From Firmicutes bacterium UBA995 (lineage in GTDB: Bacteria > Bacillota > Sulfobacillia > UBA995): 13,739 bases of DNA. The stretch lies in contig DBBB01000157.1 of assembly GCA_002291985.1 (NCBI GenBank), forward strand, positions 1 to 13,739, given 5' to 3'. Below are positions 1-7,786 of the stretch, piece by piece; within the stretch, counting starts at the first letter, position 1; the number at the start of each line of letters is the position of its first letter. A model generated the notes under the pieces. That model did not search any database. It was given only the letters and a program-made list of their open reading frames with translations, and was not told the origin of the DNA. The position numbers and the translations under genes were made by a program.

Positions 1-153
1 CGCATGACGGCAGGCAAACCTCCCCTTGTCGATGATCCTTCGTCCGAGGGGCGGCCTGCGCCCGCGAGTTCGGTGCGGTCCGAGGGGAAAGTGGGGCGCA
101 ATGCCCCGTGTCCTTGTGGCAGTGGCAAGAAATACAAGAAGTGCTGCGGATAG
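1..153 (+). CDS. secA: Preprotein translocase subunit SecA, C-terminal end (5' partial)
   Basis: Frame 1 is open from the first base to the TAG at 151-153, giving 50 residues of a protein whose start lies outside the window. The final 20 residues (91-150) form the SEC-C zinc-binding motif typical of SecA: Cys-Pro-Cys-Gly-Ser-Gly-Lys-Lys followed by Tyr-Lys-Lys-Cys-Cys. The Cys-x-Cys pair and the terminal Cys-Cys bind zinc and, in known SecA proteins, contact SecB or the ribosome. The preceding 30 residues are a low-complexity Pro/Ser/Gly-rich linker, also typical of the SecA tail. SEC-C motifs occur in other proteins, but secA directly followed by prfB is a common Bacillota arrangement, so SecA is by far the best call. 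SecA is the ATPase motor of Sec protein export at the cytoplasmic face of the membrane. Confidence 0.93.
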   Translation, partial: RMTAGKPPLVDDPSSEGRPAPASSVRSEGKVGRNAPCPCGSGKKYKKCCG

Positions 154-168
154 GAGTGGAAGTCGATC

Positions 169-1282
169 GTGTACGAGGAGATACGCCGGGGATTGGCGGC
201 CGCAACCTTGCGGCTCAAGGAAATGGGGGACTCCCTTTGACCTCGCCACCCAGGAGGCGCGGGCAGAAGCGATCGAGTCGGCCATGGCCGGTCAGGGATT
301 CTGGGAGGACCGAGAGGCAGCCCAATTGCGGGTGGAGGAACTGCGGGGTCTGAAGGCGCGGATCGAACGGTATCGGCTGCTGGAACGAATGGCCGGCGAT
401 TTGCAGGCCCTGGTGGAGTTGGGGGAGGAGACGGCCGATCCCTCGCTCCTGGCCGATGCCGGCCGCGAACTCCGTTCATTTCAGCGCAAGCTCGACGAAC
501 TCGACCTGATCACGCTGCTCGATGGGGAATATGACGGGCGTAACGCTATCCTCACCCTACATGCCGGGGCGGGCGGCAAGGATGCGCAGGACTGGGTGGA
601 AATCCTGGGCCGCATGTACAGCCGGTGGGCCGATGGCCACGACTACCGGGTAGCCATACTCGATTCGCAGGAAGGGGAGGAAGCGGGGCTCAAGAGCCTG
701 ACGCTGCAGATCGTGGGCGCGAACGTTTACGGCTTTCTCAAGGCAGAGAAAGGCGTGCACCGACTGGTTCGCATTTCCCCCTTCGATGCCTCGGGAAGGC
801 GTCATACTTCTTTTGCCTCGGTGGACGTCGTGCCGGAGATCGAAGACGACGTGGAGGTCGACCTGAACCCGGACGACTTGCGCGTCGACACCTTCCGTTC
901 GGGCGGCGCCGGAGGCCAGCACGTGAACAAGACGGACTCGGCCGTCCGCATCACCCACTTGCCCACCGGCCTGGTGGTGAGTTGCCAGAATGAACGCTCG
1001 CAACACGCCAACCGGGAGACGGCCCTCCGCATACTCAAGTCCCGCCTTCTGGAACTAAAACGCCAGCAAAAGGAGGAGGAATTGGCCCGGCTGCGGGGCG
1101 AACAACGAGAAATCGCCTGGGGCAGTCAGATCCGTTCCTACGTGTTTCAACCGTATACCCTGGTCAAGGACCACCGCACCGGTGAGGAACGGGGCAACCT
1201 GCAGGCCGTGCTGGACGGCGACGTGGACGGGTTCATCTACGCTTACCTGAGAGGACAGGTCAAACAAGGTCTCTCCCGTTAG
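169..1282 (+). CDS. prfB: Peptide chain release factor 2 (programmed +1 frameshift)
   Basis: RF2 releases finished peptides at UGA and UAA codons. The coding sequence should be read as 169..237 joined to 239..1282, because the first 23 codons end in CTT TGA and the ribosome slips +1 to continue at GAC. The product is 370 residues, the usual RF2 length. The stop-codon recognition tripeptide Ser-Pro-Phe is at residues 203-205 (776-784) and the catalytic Gly-Gly-Gln loop at 248-250 (911-919), within two residues of the E. coli positions. The GTG at 169 is chosen because it gives a family-like N-terminus and follows an AGGAG (152-156), although the 12-base spacing is long. It lies 15 bases after the secA stop, suggesting co-transcription. 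The gene itself ends in TAG, a codon read by RF1, so its own termination does not consume RF2. The second frame is also open further upstream into secA, but that extension is not the protein. Confidence 0.96.
225..241 (+). promoter_or_regulatory. RF2 autoregulatory +1 frameshift site
   Basis: The element consists of an internal Shine-Dalgarno-like GGGGGA (225-230), a 4-base spacer, the slippery codon CTT (235-237), then TGA followed by C (238-241). This is the classical RF2 arrangement. When RF2 is scarce, termination at the in-frame TGA is slow and the ribosome slips to the overlapping frame, making more RF2. The frames on both sides encode recognisable RF2 sequence (Met-Gly-Asp-Ser-Leu before, Asp-Leu-Ala-Thr-Gln-Glu-Ala after), which shows that this is programmed recoding and not a sequencing error. 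Confidence 0.95.
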
Positions 1283-1286
1283 GAGG
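1281..1286 (+). promoter_or_regulatory. Ribosome binding site of the DUF2993 gene, overlapping the prfB stop
   Basis: A perfect AGGAGG starts within the TAG stop of prfB and lies 7 bases before the ATG at 1294. It fixes the start of the next gene and suggests that translation of the two genes is coupled. Confidence 0.85.
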
Positions 1287-1293
1287 AGTAGAG

Positions 1294-2001
1294 ATGGCGC
1301 GCCGACTGGTGATCGTCCTCGTGCTCGTGATCGTGGTAATCGGCCTCGCCCAGCTCTTCCTGCCGCGCATCGTCGCGCAGGGGGTGGAGGTGGGGCTGGC
1401 CGGCATGCTCGGCGGCGAACCCGAGGTTCGCCTGCGAGCATATCCCGCTTTGCGGCTGCTCCTGGGGCGCATCGATGAGCTTACGGTGAAGACGCACCTG
1501 GTGGACGCCGGGGCGCTGATGATCGACAGCTTCAGCAGCACCCTCGAGGACCTGGCAATCAACTTGCGGGCGCTGCTCTCCGATCGCGCTCTGGTGGTGG
1601 AACGAGTCGGTCGTCAAACGGCGACCATCCGCATTTCCCAGGACAGCCTCAGGCGTTATCTCGCGGCGACCGTCCCCCGCCTCCAGCACCCGCAGGTTTT
1701 CCTGGAACAGGGAAGGGTCCGGCTCCGGGGGGAGCTGCCCCTGGCCGGCCGCCGACTGACCGTGGCCATCGATGGAGTCTTCGGCTTTCCGCCCGACGAT
1801 CGTTCCCGGGTGATCTTCACCCCCACCCGCCTGCAGTACGATGAGTTCGCCGTCGAGGCCGACCGCCTGCCCGAATTCCTGAACTTGCTCGGGGGACCGG
1901 AGTTGTTCATCGATCTCGCCCGTTTCCCCATGCCCTTGCTCGGTACGGAAGTGCGGATGGAGCCTGGCTGGCTGATCATCACCGGTGAGGCGGCCGAGTG
2001 A
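1294..2001 (+). CDS. DUF2993 (LmeA-like) membrane-anchored protein
   Basis: This is a 235-residue protein with a single N-terminal hydrophobic segment (about residues 5-22, after Met-Ala-Arg-Arg) and no other clear membrane span. It is therefore probably a secreted or anchored protein facing outward. The rest alternates short amphipathic strands, with Ala-Leu-Arg-Leu-Leu-Leu-Gly-Arg near residue 52 followed by Ile-Asp-Glu-Leu-Thr-Val. That pattern fits the DUF2993 family, whose mycobacterial member LmeA is a periplasmic phospholipid-binding protein needed for mannan elongation. A strong AGGAGG 7 bases before the ATG supports the start. The stop overlaps the GTG of the next gene as GTGA. The location in a cell-wall polymer cassette suggests a lipid- or polymer-handling role, but that is inference. 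The family call rests on pattern recognition without a profile search. Confidence 0.72.
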   Translation: MARRLVIVLVLVIVVIGLAQLFLPRIVAQGVEVGLAGMLGGEPEVRLRAYPALRLLLGRIDELTVKTHLVDAGALMIDSFSSTLEDLAINLRALLSDRALVVERVGRQTATIRISQDSLRRYLAATVPRLQHPQVFLEQGRVRLRGELPLAGRRLTVAIDGVFGFPPDDRSRVIFTPTRLQYDEFAVEADRLPEFLNLLGGPELFIDLARFPMPLLGTEVRMEPGWLIITGEAAE

Positions 2002-3893
2002 ACCGCAATCACGCCGCTATAGCCTTGTTACTGGTGTTGGGGATGGTCGCGACGGTCATGGTCAACTACCAGCGCCAGCGGGTCCTGGGCGATCCCCGGG
2101 AAGTGGAAGTGATCCTGGACCACGCGGCCGCGCTGATGATCGCGGAAGAACTGGGGATCGAGCCCGCGACTTTTCTCGAAGACCTGGCGGCGCAAGGAGC
2201 GACGGCCCTCGGTATCTCCGAGGTAAGCTTCACCGACTTGCCATACCGGCCCGGGGTCACCATATACCGGGGCCACGAACTTGTCCGCCCGGGCGCCCGG
2301 CCTGGCGACCACCTGGGGATGGCCCGACGGCTGCTAGAGGCTTACGGGCTATTTGAGCCCTGGTACACTTACATCATCGTTCGAGATCCTGCCTTCGCGG
2401 CTTTCCTGGCAGAGGGGGCGACTCGCCGGCTGGGCTCTGACCGCGTGCAGGCGCGGGACCTAGGGGGAGGGGGGCACGCCGTAGTGTTGCGCGGCGTTCC
2501 CACTAGAGCGCGCCCCGATCCGCGCCGTCCCGAGCGGGACATCAGGGACCCGGATCTGCGCTTCGGTTTTTGGCCTGGCGATGTGACTCTGGCCCGCGAG
2601 TTGGGTCTGACTCCCGTCGTCGTGCTGGCCGACGACCCCCGACTGGGACCCGGTGACCTCGAGCACCTGCTCGGTCCCGTGGCCCGGCTGGGCGTGGACA
2701 TCGTGTTCCTGGCGGGCGACACGACCTGGGGCTATGGCGACCGGGAACGGCTCGCTGCCGCCGCCCGAACTCTCCGGGAGGGGGACATGCACCCGGCCAG
2801 CCTGGCGCCCGGGGAGCAGCCCGGGTTTTCCTGCCTGGCGGCGGCCGTCTACTACCAGGGGCTCTGGCTGCACAAGCACCGGGCGGGCGCTCCCCCGGGC
2901 GAGCTTGCCACCGCCCTGGTACGGCACCGGCCCCGGGGCCTGTACTTCATCCCTGCCCACTTTCCTGGGCCGGTGGGGGCCACCCGCGAAAGGAATCGTC
3001 AAGCGCTGCGAGAGCTGGTTGCGGCCATGGGTCGTCACGGGTACCGGCCGGGGCAGGGACAACCCCTGCCTTCCTATCGGCTTCCCCCCGGACTGGCTGC
3101 CTTCCTGGGGATGGCGGTGGCTGCGGGCGTCTTCGGGGCAGTCGGGGCGGTGGCGGTCCGGCTCGGTCACAGACGACCGCCGTCCTCCGCCCTGGTGGCC
3201 GGAGCGGCCATGGCGGCCGCCATTGGCTATGGCTGGCCGGGGGCCGGCAGGGAAGCCCTGGCTTTCCTGGCTGCAACTACCTTCCCTACATGGATCGTCC
3301 TCCAAGTCCTGGCGGTGGACGGGGGGGGAGGCGAGCGGGTGGCCCGGGCCGGGCGGGCCGTTTTGCTGGCTCTGGCCGTCACGGCGGGCACGGTTGCCGC
3401 CGCCTTCCTGGTGCGGGCCTTGCTGGCCGATACGCCGTACGCCCTGGGGGTACGTTCTTTTCCCGCCGCCTGGGTCGCCGCCGCCCTTCCCCCCCTGACG
3501 GTCATCGCGGTCACGAGCGCGGGGAAGGCAGGGCCCATCGCCCGGCGGGAGCTCACCCAGGGTGACCTGCTACTGGGCGCAGGCGGGTTGGCGGCAGGCG
3601 CGCTGCTGGTGCTGGGTCGTGCCGGACCCCTGCGCCCGGTCGAGTTCCTGGCCGGCCATCCCGCGCTGGTGACGGGATTGGCCTTGCCGGGTGCCATCGC
3701 GCGCTGGCAGATGGCCATCGGCCTGATGGTTGCCGCCGCCCAGGGATCGGTGATGAACAGCTTCATCGATTTGCCGACCCCGCCGGCCGAAGTCCTCGGA
3801 CGCACGGGCGGAGGTCTGGCGCTCGGCATGGCCCTGGGCCTGCTCGGCGCCCTGGTCTGGCGCCAGTACGACAAGAGAGGGGCTGTCCCGTGA
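1998..3893 (+). CDS. DUF5693 family polytopic membrane protein, copy 1
   Basis: This is a 631-residue protein of unknown function. Residues 6-22 form an N-terminal membrane anchor. Residues 30-355 are soluble and show repeated strand-helix units (such as Thr-Pro-Val-Val-Val-Leu-Ala and Val-Asp-Ile-Val-Phe-Leu-Ala-Gly) that resemble a barrel-like fold. From residue 364 to the end there are roughly seven to eight hydrophobic segments. The start is GTG in a GTGA overlap with the preceding stop, with GGTGAGG 7 bases upstream. The next gene is a clear paralogue: both share the N-terminal motif around Val-Ile-Leu-Asp, the Glu-Phe-Leu-x-Gly-His-Pro-Ala-Leu block (from residue 549 here) and a Met-(x)-Asn-Ser-Phe block (from 586). 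DUF5693 genes beside csaB are a known association in Bacillota. The gene contains a run of eight G at 3321-3328. No catalytic motif is recognisable, so no reaction is assigned. Confidence 0.8.
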   Translation: MNRNHAAIALLLVLGMVATVMVNYQRQRVLGDPREVEVILDHAAALMIAEELGIEPATFLEDLAAQGATALGISEVSFTDLPYRPGVTIYRGHELVRPGARPGDHLGMARRLLEAYGLFEPWYTYIIVRDPAFAAFLAEGATRRLGSDRVQARDLGGGGHAVVLRGVPTRARPDPRRPERDIRDPDLRFGFWPGDVTLARELGLTPVVVLADDPRLGPGDLEHLLGPVARLGVDIVFLAGDTTWGYGDRERLAAAARTLREGDMHPASLAPGEQPGFSCLAAAVYYQGLWLHKHRAGAPPGELATALVRHRPRGLYFIPAHFPGPVGATRERNRQALRELVAAMGRHGYRPGQGQPLPSYRLPPGLAAFLGMAVAAGVFGAVGAVAVRLGHRRPPSSALVAGAAMAAAIGYGWPGAGREALAFLAATTFPTWIVLQVLAVDGGGGERVARAGRAVLLALAVTAGTVAAAFLVRALLADTPYALGVRSFPAAWVAAALPPLTVIAVTSAGKAGPIARRELTQGDLLLGAGGLAAGALLVLGRAGPLRPVEFLAGHPALVTGLALPGAIARWQMAIGLMVAAAQGSVMNSFIDLPTPPAEVLGRTGGGLALGMALGLLGALVWRQYDKRGAVP

Positions 3894-5935
3894 TGCAACG
3901 TCTGCCCTTGGGCTTGGCCCTCATCCTGATGGTGGTGTCTTTCGGCGCCGCCGTGCCCGTGCTGGCCGACAGGATAGCCGTTGAGCGGCCCAACCGTCAG
4001 GTGGAGCTGGTTTTGGATCGCGACGAGGCGGCGATCCTGGCCGGCACGCTGGGAGTGGAGCTGGCCGAACTGCTGCCCGAGATGGCCGCGGCCGGGGTCA
4101 CCTCGCTGGCGGTGGCGGAAGCCACCCCGCTCAGTCTGGCCGAGGCCGGGCGGTTGGCCATCATCCCCGGGGGAGAACTCCGCCTCGCCGCCACCATTGG
4201 CCGGTGGGATTTCCCCTGGCTATGGCCGTTGCTGGAAGAAGACGCCATCCGCGACAACTATACGTACCTGTTGCTTCAGGATGCCGCCACGACCGATTGG
4301 CTGACCCGGGCGCTGGTAAGGCGGCTGGGGGGGGTGGACCGCCACTCGGCGGAGGGGTGGGAGTTGATCGGCATCCCCGGCAGCCGGGAGCGGGTTGAGA
4401 ACCTGCGGCTGGGGATGGACGAACCCGGTCTCCAGCTAGCCCGGCAAGTGGGACTTCACCTGGTCCCCCGGTTCAGCAACTACCGCGGAATCACCGTCGA
4501 AGAGGTCGATGCCGCTTTCCGGCAGGTCCGGGCGGCCGGCCGGGTCACCACCGTCATCTTCGCCGGGACGGAGGTGCTCGGCTATCCCGCCGCTTTGACG
4601 GCGACCGCCGATAACCTTCGCGACCTGTCGCTGGGACTGGTGGAAACCCCCGTGCAGCGGGCCTTCATTCGGCAGGATGGTCACGAGGAACTGGCGACCA
4701 TGGTCGATTACCGGGTGGTTCGGGTATACAGCATCTCCCGCAGGGAGATCGACCGGCACTTGAACCCGCCCCGCGCCATCGAAATGTGGGTGCGGGCGGT
4801 CAAGGAGCGGAACATTCGCGTACTGTACCTGCGGCCTTTCCTGACTCACCCGCAAGGATACGGCCAGGTCGACCTCGGCCAGATCAATCGCGACTACATC
4901 GCCGATCTCGTCGAGGAGTTGCGTCTGGCAGGATTCGAGGCCGGACCCGCTCAGCCCTTCGGCGACCACCGGGTGCGCGGGTGGCGGGCGGCGCCGGTCA
5001 GCCTGGGGGTGGTCGGGGCAGGAGTGGTGTTGCTCGGTCAGTTCGTCCACCCCGGATCCCGCTGGGCATGGGCGGCGGCGCTCGCGGGCCTCGCAGGGGT
5101 GGCCGGGCTGTTTGCCGTCAACTCCCAGCTCGCCACCATCGTCCTGGCGCTGGGGGCCTCCCTCGTATTCCCCTCGCTGGCGGTGGTCACGCTTGTGCGG
5201 CGGTGGGCGGTAAGGCAAGCGCAACCCGCCGGTCACTTGCTTGCGCTCAAGACGGCGCTGGGTGACCTGTTCCATGCCTCCTGGATGTCCCTCGCCGGGG
5301 GGCTGCTGGTGGGCGCGATCATGGGCGACATACGATACTTGCTCGAGCTGGAATTCTTTCGCGGAGTACAACTTGGCGGCATGGTCCCCCCGCTGGTCGC
5401 CGTCATCGCCTACTACTTCCATGCGGGCGGGGTTGAACCGACCCGTCCCGGAGCGCTGGGTCGGGTCGAGGCCACCGTTCGAGCCAGCCTGGGGACCCGG
5501 CTGACCGTGCTGCATCTCGTGTTGATCTTGGCGGCGGCAGCCGTCTTCCTGCTGTACCTGGGACGGATGGGACATGAGGCCGGCATCCCCGTGGCCCAGT
5601 GGGAAGTCGAGCTCCGGTCATGGTTGGAGCGGACCTTGTACGCCCGCCCCCGCCTCAAGGAGTTCCTGGTAGGACACCCGGCGCTGATACTCGGAGGCTT
5701 TGGCGCCCTGCTCGGGTACCGCTTTGCCTTGTTGCCGGCGGCGGTCCTGGCCGCCATCGGCCAGGCCTCCATGGTGAACTCCTTCCAACACCTCCGCACT
5801 CCCCTCCTTCACTCATTGCTGCGCACGGCCAACGGGCTGATCCTCGGAGCGATGATCGGCCTTGCCCTGGTCATCCTCATCGGGGCCGTGCTGCGGCAAG
5901 GGCAGCGCCGCCCGGCGGGGAGATCGGGCTCGTGA
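3893..5935 (+). CDS. DUF5693 family polytopic membrane protein, copy 2
   Basis: This is a 680-residue paralogue of the preceding protein. It has a hydrophobic N-terminus ending in Val-Leu-Ala-Asp (anchor or signal), a soluble domain to about residue 360 and a multi-span C-terminal half. The soluble domain has alternating strands (Leu-His-Leu-Val-Pro-Arg-Phe; Thr-Val-Ile-Phe-Ala-Gly-Thr-Glu; Val-Val-Arg-Val-Tyr-Ser; Ile-Arg-Val-Leu-Tyr-Leu-Arg-Pro) that suggest a TIM-barrel-like extracytoplasmic fold. The Glu-Phe-Leu-x-Gly-His-Pro-Ala-Leu block starts at residue 590 and Met-Val-Asn-Ser-Phe at 627, the same 37-residue spacing as in copy 1. GTG 3890 and ATG 3893 are adjacent in-frame starts. AGAGGGG at 3876-3882 serves either; I prefer ATG, which overlaps the upstream stop. 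The end overlaps the csaB GTG. The biochemical role is unknown; a part in secondary cell-wall polymer assembly is inferred only from context. A run of eight G lies at 4327-4334. Confidence 0.82.
   Translation: MQRLPLGLALILMVVSFGAAVPVLADRIAVERPNRQVELVLDRDEAAILAGTLGVELAELLPEMAAAGVTSLAVAEATPLSLAEAGRLAIIPGGELRLAATIGRWDFPWLWPLLEEDAIRDNYTYLLLQDAATTDWLTRALVRRLGGVDRHSAEGWELIGIPGSRERVENLRLGMDEPGLQLARQVGLHLVPRFSNYRGITVEEVDAAFRQVRAAGRVTTVIFAGTEVLGYPAALTATADNLRDLSLGLVETPVQRAFIRQDGHEELATMVDYRVVRVYSISRREIDRHLNPPRAIEMWVRAVKERNIRVLYLRPFLTHPQGYGQVDLGQINRDYIADLVEELRLAGFEAGPAQPFGDHRVRGWRAAPVSLGVVGAGVVLLGQFVHPGSRWAWAAALAGLAGVAGLFAVNSQLATIVLALGASLVFPSLAVVTLVRRWAVRQAQPAGHLLALKTALGDLFHASWMSLAGGLLVGAIMGDIRYLLELEFFRGVQLGGMVPPLVAVIAYYFHAGGVEPTRPGALGRVEATVRASLGTRLTVLHLVLILAAAAVFLLYLGRMGHEAGIPVAQWEVELRSWLERTLYARPRLKEFLVGHPALILGGFGALLGYRFALLPAAVLAAIGQASMVNSFQHLRTPLLHSLLRTANGLILGAMIGLALVILIGAVLRQGQRRPAGRSGS
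5917..5922 (+). promoter_or_regulatory. Ribosome binding site deciding the csaB start
   Basis: GGGGAG lies 9 bases before the GTG at 5932. It supports that start over the much longer open frame, which extends 333 bases upstream (to 5599) into the DUF5693 gene. Confidence 0.6.
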
Positions 5936-7017
5936 CGCGACTGGTCATCTCCGGTTACTATGGGTTTGGCAATGCGGGCGACGAGGCCATGTTGGTCTCG
6001 ATGGTCCGGTCCTTCAGGGCTCTTGAGCCCGCGGTCGAACTCACCGTGCTGTCGGCTGACCCCGCCAGGACCCGGGCTAACCACCCGGTAACATCCATCG
6101 GTCGCCTCGACCTGCTCGCGATCGCCATGGCCCTCGGTCGGGCCGATGCCCTGATCAGCGGGGCAGGCAGCCTGCTGCAAGATGTAACCAGCCGGCGCAA
6201 CGTGTACTATTACCTGGGAGTGATGGGCCTGGCCCTGGCCATGGGCAAGCCCCTGGTCGTCTACGCCAACGGCATCGGGCCGCTACGCGCCCGGGCGGCC
6301 AGGCGCCTCACCGCGGGCATCCTTGCCAGGGCCCGGCTCATCACCGTGCGGGACGAGCAGTCCTTACAGGAACTACAGGCCATGGGAGTCCAGGGCATCT
6401 TGAGCGCCGATCCGGCGCTGGCCCTGGAGCCGCCGGGGCCGGAGCGAGGACGGGCGGTCCTCCGGGAACTGGGCGGGGGAGGGGATGGTCCCCTGATCCT
6501 CGTGGCCCCCCGGCACTTTCCCCGCTCGGGTCGAACCTTCGCCGCCCTGGCAGGGGCCGCGGACTACCTCGTACGGATGTCCCGGGCCCGGGTGCTATTC
6601 GTGCCCATGCAACTCCCGGAGGATGGTCAGGCTGCGAGCGCTATCCGCGAACGCATGCGCGAACCGGCGATGGAGTTACGCGAGACCCTGTCGCCTGCCG
6701 ACCTGCTCAGCTTGACGGGTCAGGCCCAGGTCCTCCTGGGTGTGCGCCTGCATGCCCTGATCTTTGCTTCGGTCATGGGGGTGCCGGCCGTCGGTATCGC
6801 CTATGACCCCAAGATCTCCGGGTTCACGGCCGCCGTGGGTCTGCCCTCCCTCGCGCCGGGCGACCTGCGGGCGGAGGACGTGTTGATCGAGGTAGACCGG
6901 ATGTTGCGCGAAGGGCCGGCCATCCGGCACGAGCTGGTGGCTCGGGTACGCACGCTGCGAGAGCAGGCGGAGGCTGGCGCCCGTCTTACCATGGACAGCC
7001 TGGGGCGGAAGACCTGA
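5932..7017 (+). CDS. csaB: Polysaccharide pyruvyl transferase CsaB
   Basis: CsaB transfers pyruvate from phosphoenolpyruvate to a sugar of the secondary cell-wall polymer as a ketal. SLH-domain proteins then bind the pyruvylated polymer, anchoring the S-layer. The 361-residue length is normal for the family. Visible landmarks are the N-terminal Gly-Tyr-Tyr-Gly-Phe-Gly-Asn-Ala-Gly-Asp-Glu-Ala motif (residues 7-18), Ser-Gly-Ala-Gly-Ser-Leu-Leu-Gln-Asp near residue 75, the family block Tyr-Ala-Asn-Gly-Ile-Gly-Pro-Leu near 110, and the conserved Gly-Val-Arg-Leu-His with Arg272 and His274. The GTG at 5932 overlaps the preceding stop (GTGA) and gives a family-like N-terminus. The enzyme is expected in the cytoplasm or at the inner membrane face. 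It sits between the DUF5693 pair and tagA, and its stop overlaps the tagA ATG. The open frame upstream of 5932 is a shadow of the membrane-protein gene. Confidence 0.93.
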   Translation: MTRLVISGYYGFGNAGDEAMLVSMVRSFRALEPAVELTVLSADPARTRANHPVTSIGRLDLLAIAMALGRADALISGAGSLLQDVTSRRNVYYYLGVMGLALAMGKPLVVYANGIGPLRARAARRLTAGILARARLITVRDEQSLQELQAMGVQGILSADPALALEPPGPERGRAVLRELGGGGDGPLILVAPRHFPRSGRTFAALAGAADYLVRMSRARVLFVPMQLPEDGQAASAIRERMREPAMELRETLSPADLLSLTGQAQVLLGVRLHALIFASVMGVPAVGIAYDPKISGFTAAVGLPSLAPGDLRAEDVLIEVDRMLREGPAIRHELVARVRTLREQAEAGARLTMDSLGRKT

Positions 7018-7772
7018 TGCCAGGCCGCATCGAAGTCCTGGGGGTCGGCGTGGACCGCCTCACGAGGAGGCAAGCGGTGGCGCGGGCGGTGGAACTGGCT
7101 GCGAGCCGGCCGGGGAGCTTCGCCGTCACGCCTAACGCCGAACTCGTCTGGGCAGCCCAGAACGACGGGGAACTCCGCCTGGCCTTGAACCGGGCCGACC
7201 TGGCGGTGGCCGATGGGGCCGGCGTGGTGTGGGCATCCCGCTTGCTGGGCACGGCCGTCCCCGAAAGAGTGGCCGGGTACGACCTGATGCTGGACCTCCT
7301 GGCCGAGGCGTCGCGAAGAGAGCTTGGGGTATATCTGCTCGGCGGCCGTCCGGGCGTGGCGGAATTTGCCGCCAGCGAAGCCCGCCGGCGGTTTCCCGCG
7401 CTTGGGGTGGTGGGGTGCGGTCATGGCTACTTTTCTCCCGCGGAGGAGCCGGAAGTGCTGGCAAACGTCAACCTGGCCCGGCCAGCCTTCCTGTTCCTCG
7501 GGATGGGCGCCCCCCGCCAGGAGAAATGGCTGGCCCGGAACCTTCCCCGGTTGGAAGTGGGTTTGGCCATGGGGGTGGGCGGGGGACTCGACGTGCTGGC
7601 CGGGCAGGTAGCCCGGGCCCCGTCCTGGGTCATCCGCGTCAACCTGGAGTGGCTGTACCGCCTCGTCCGGGAACCGGTACGCTTGCGGCGGCAGATGGCC
7701 TTGCCCGCCTTCGCGCTGGCCGTGTTGCGCCGGAGGTTGACGGAAGTAGTCCGGCGAAACTCTCTCCCCTGA
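7017..7772 (+). CDS. tagA: WecG/TagA/CpsF family glycosyltransferase
   Basis: This is a 251-residue GT26-family enzyme. Characterised members transfer N-acetylmannosamine or a related sugar from UDP to an undecaprenyl-linked sugar, the committed step of wall teichoic acid or related polymer synthesis at the cytoplasmic membrane. Key positions are visible. Thr38 in Thr-Pro-Asn-Ala-Glu and Asp66 in Ala-Asp-Gly-Ala-Gly match the pocket threonine and catalytic aspartate known from Thermoanaerobacter TagA. Gly-Ala-Pro-Arg-Gln-Glu-Lys-Trp follows near residue 165. The arginine-rich tail containing Glu-Trp-Leu-Tyr-Arg-Leu is the family's membrane-associating C-terminal appendage. ATG overlaps the csaB stop as TGATG, with only a weak GGAAG upstream, so translation is probably coupled. 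Next to csaB it most likely builds the linkage unit or repeat of the pyruvylated polymer. The exact sugar is not determinable from sequence. Confidence 0.92.
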   Translation: MPGRIEVLGVGVDRLTRRQAVARAVELAASRPGSFAVTPNAELVWAAQNDGELRLALNRADLAVADGAGVVWASRLLGTAVPERVAGYDLMLDLLAEASRRELGVYLLGGRPGVAEFAASEARRRFPALGVVGCGHGYFSPAEEPEVLANVNLARPAFLFLGMGAPRQEKWLARNLPRLEVGLAMGVGGGLDVLAGQVARAPSWVIRVNLEWLYRLVREPVRLRRQMALPAFALAVLRRRLTEVVRRNSLP

Positions 7773-7773
7773 G

Positions 7774-7778
7774 AGGAG
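7774..7778 (+). promoter_or_regulatory. Ribosome binding site deciding the radical SAM start
   Basis: AGGAG begins one base after the tagA stop and is 8 bases before the GTG at 7787. It places the start there and not at any upstream codon in the same open frame, which runs back into tagA. Confidence 0.75.
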
Positions 7779-7786
7779 CTGGTGGC

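Noticed and set aside
26..238. Long open frame starting at 26 that would give a 418-residue prfB
   Set aside because: The first 71 residues overlap secA in another frame and resemble nothing. Real RF2 N-terminal sequence lies in frame 1 from 169 and joins at the CTT-TGA-C site.
4436..5575. 379-residue reverse-strand open frame
   Set aside because: It lies wholly inside the second DUF5693 gene, is rich in His/Arg/Gly/Pro with no fold signal, and is a GC-driven shadow.
5599..5931. N-terminal extension of csaB
   Set aside because: This part is frame-shifted DUF5693 coding sequence. CsaB homology begins at the GTG at 5932, which has a ribosome site and a GTGA overlap.
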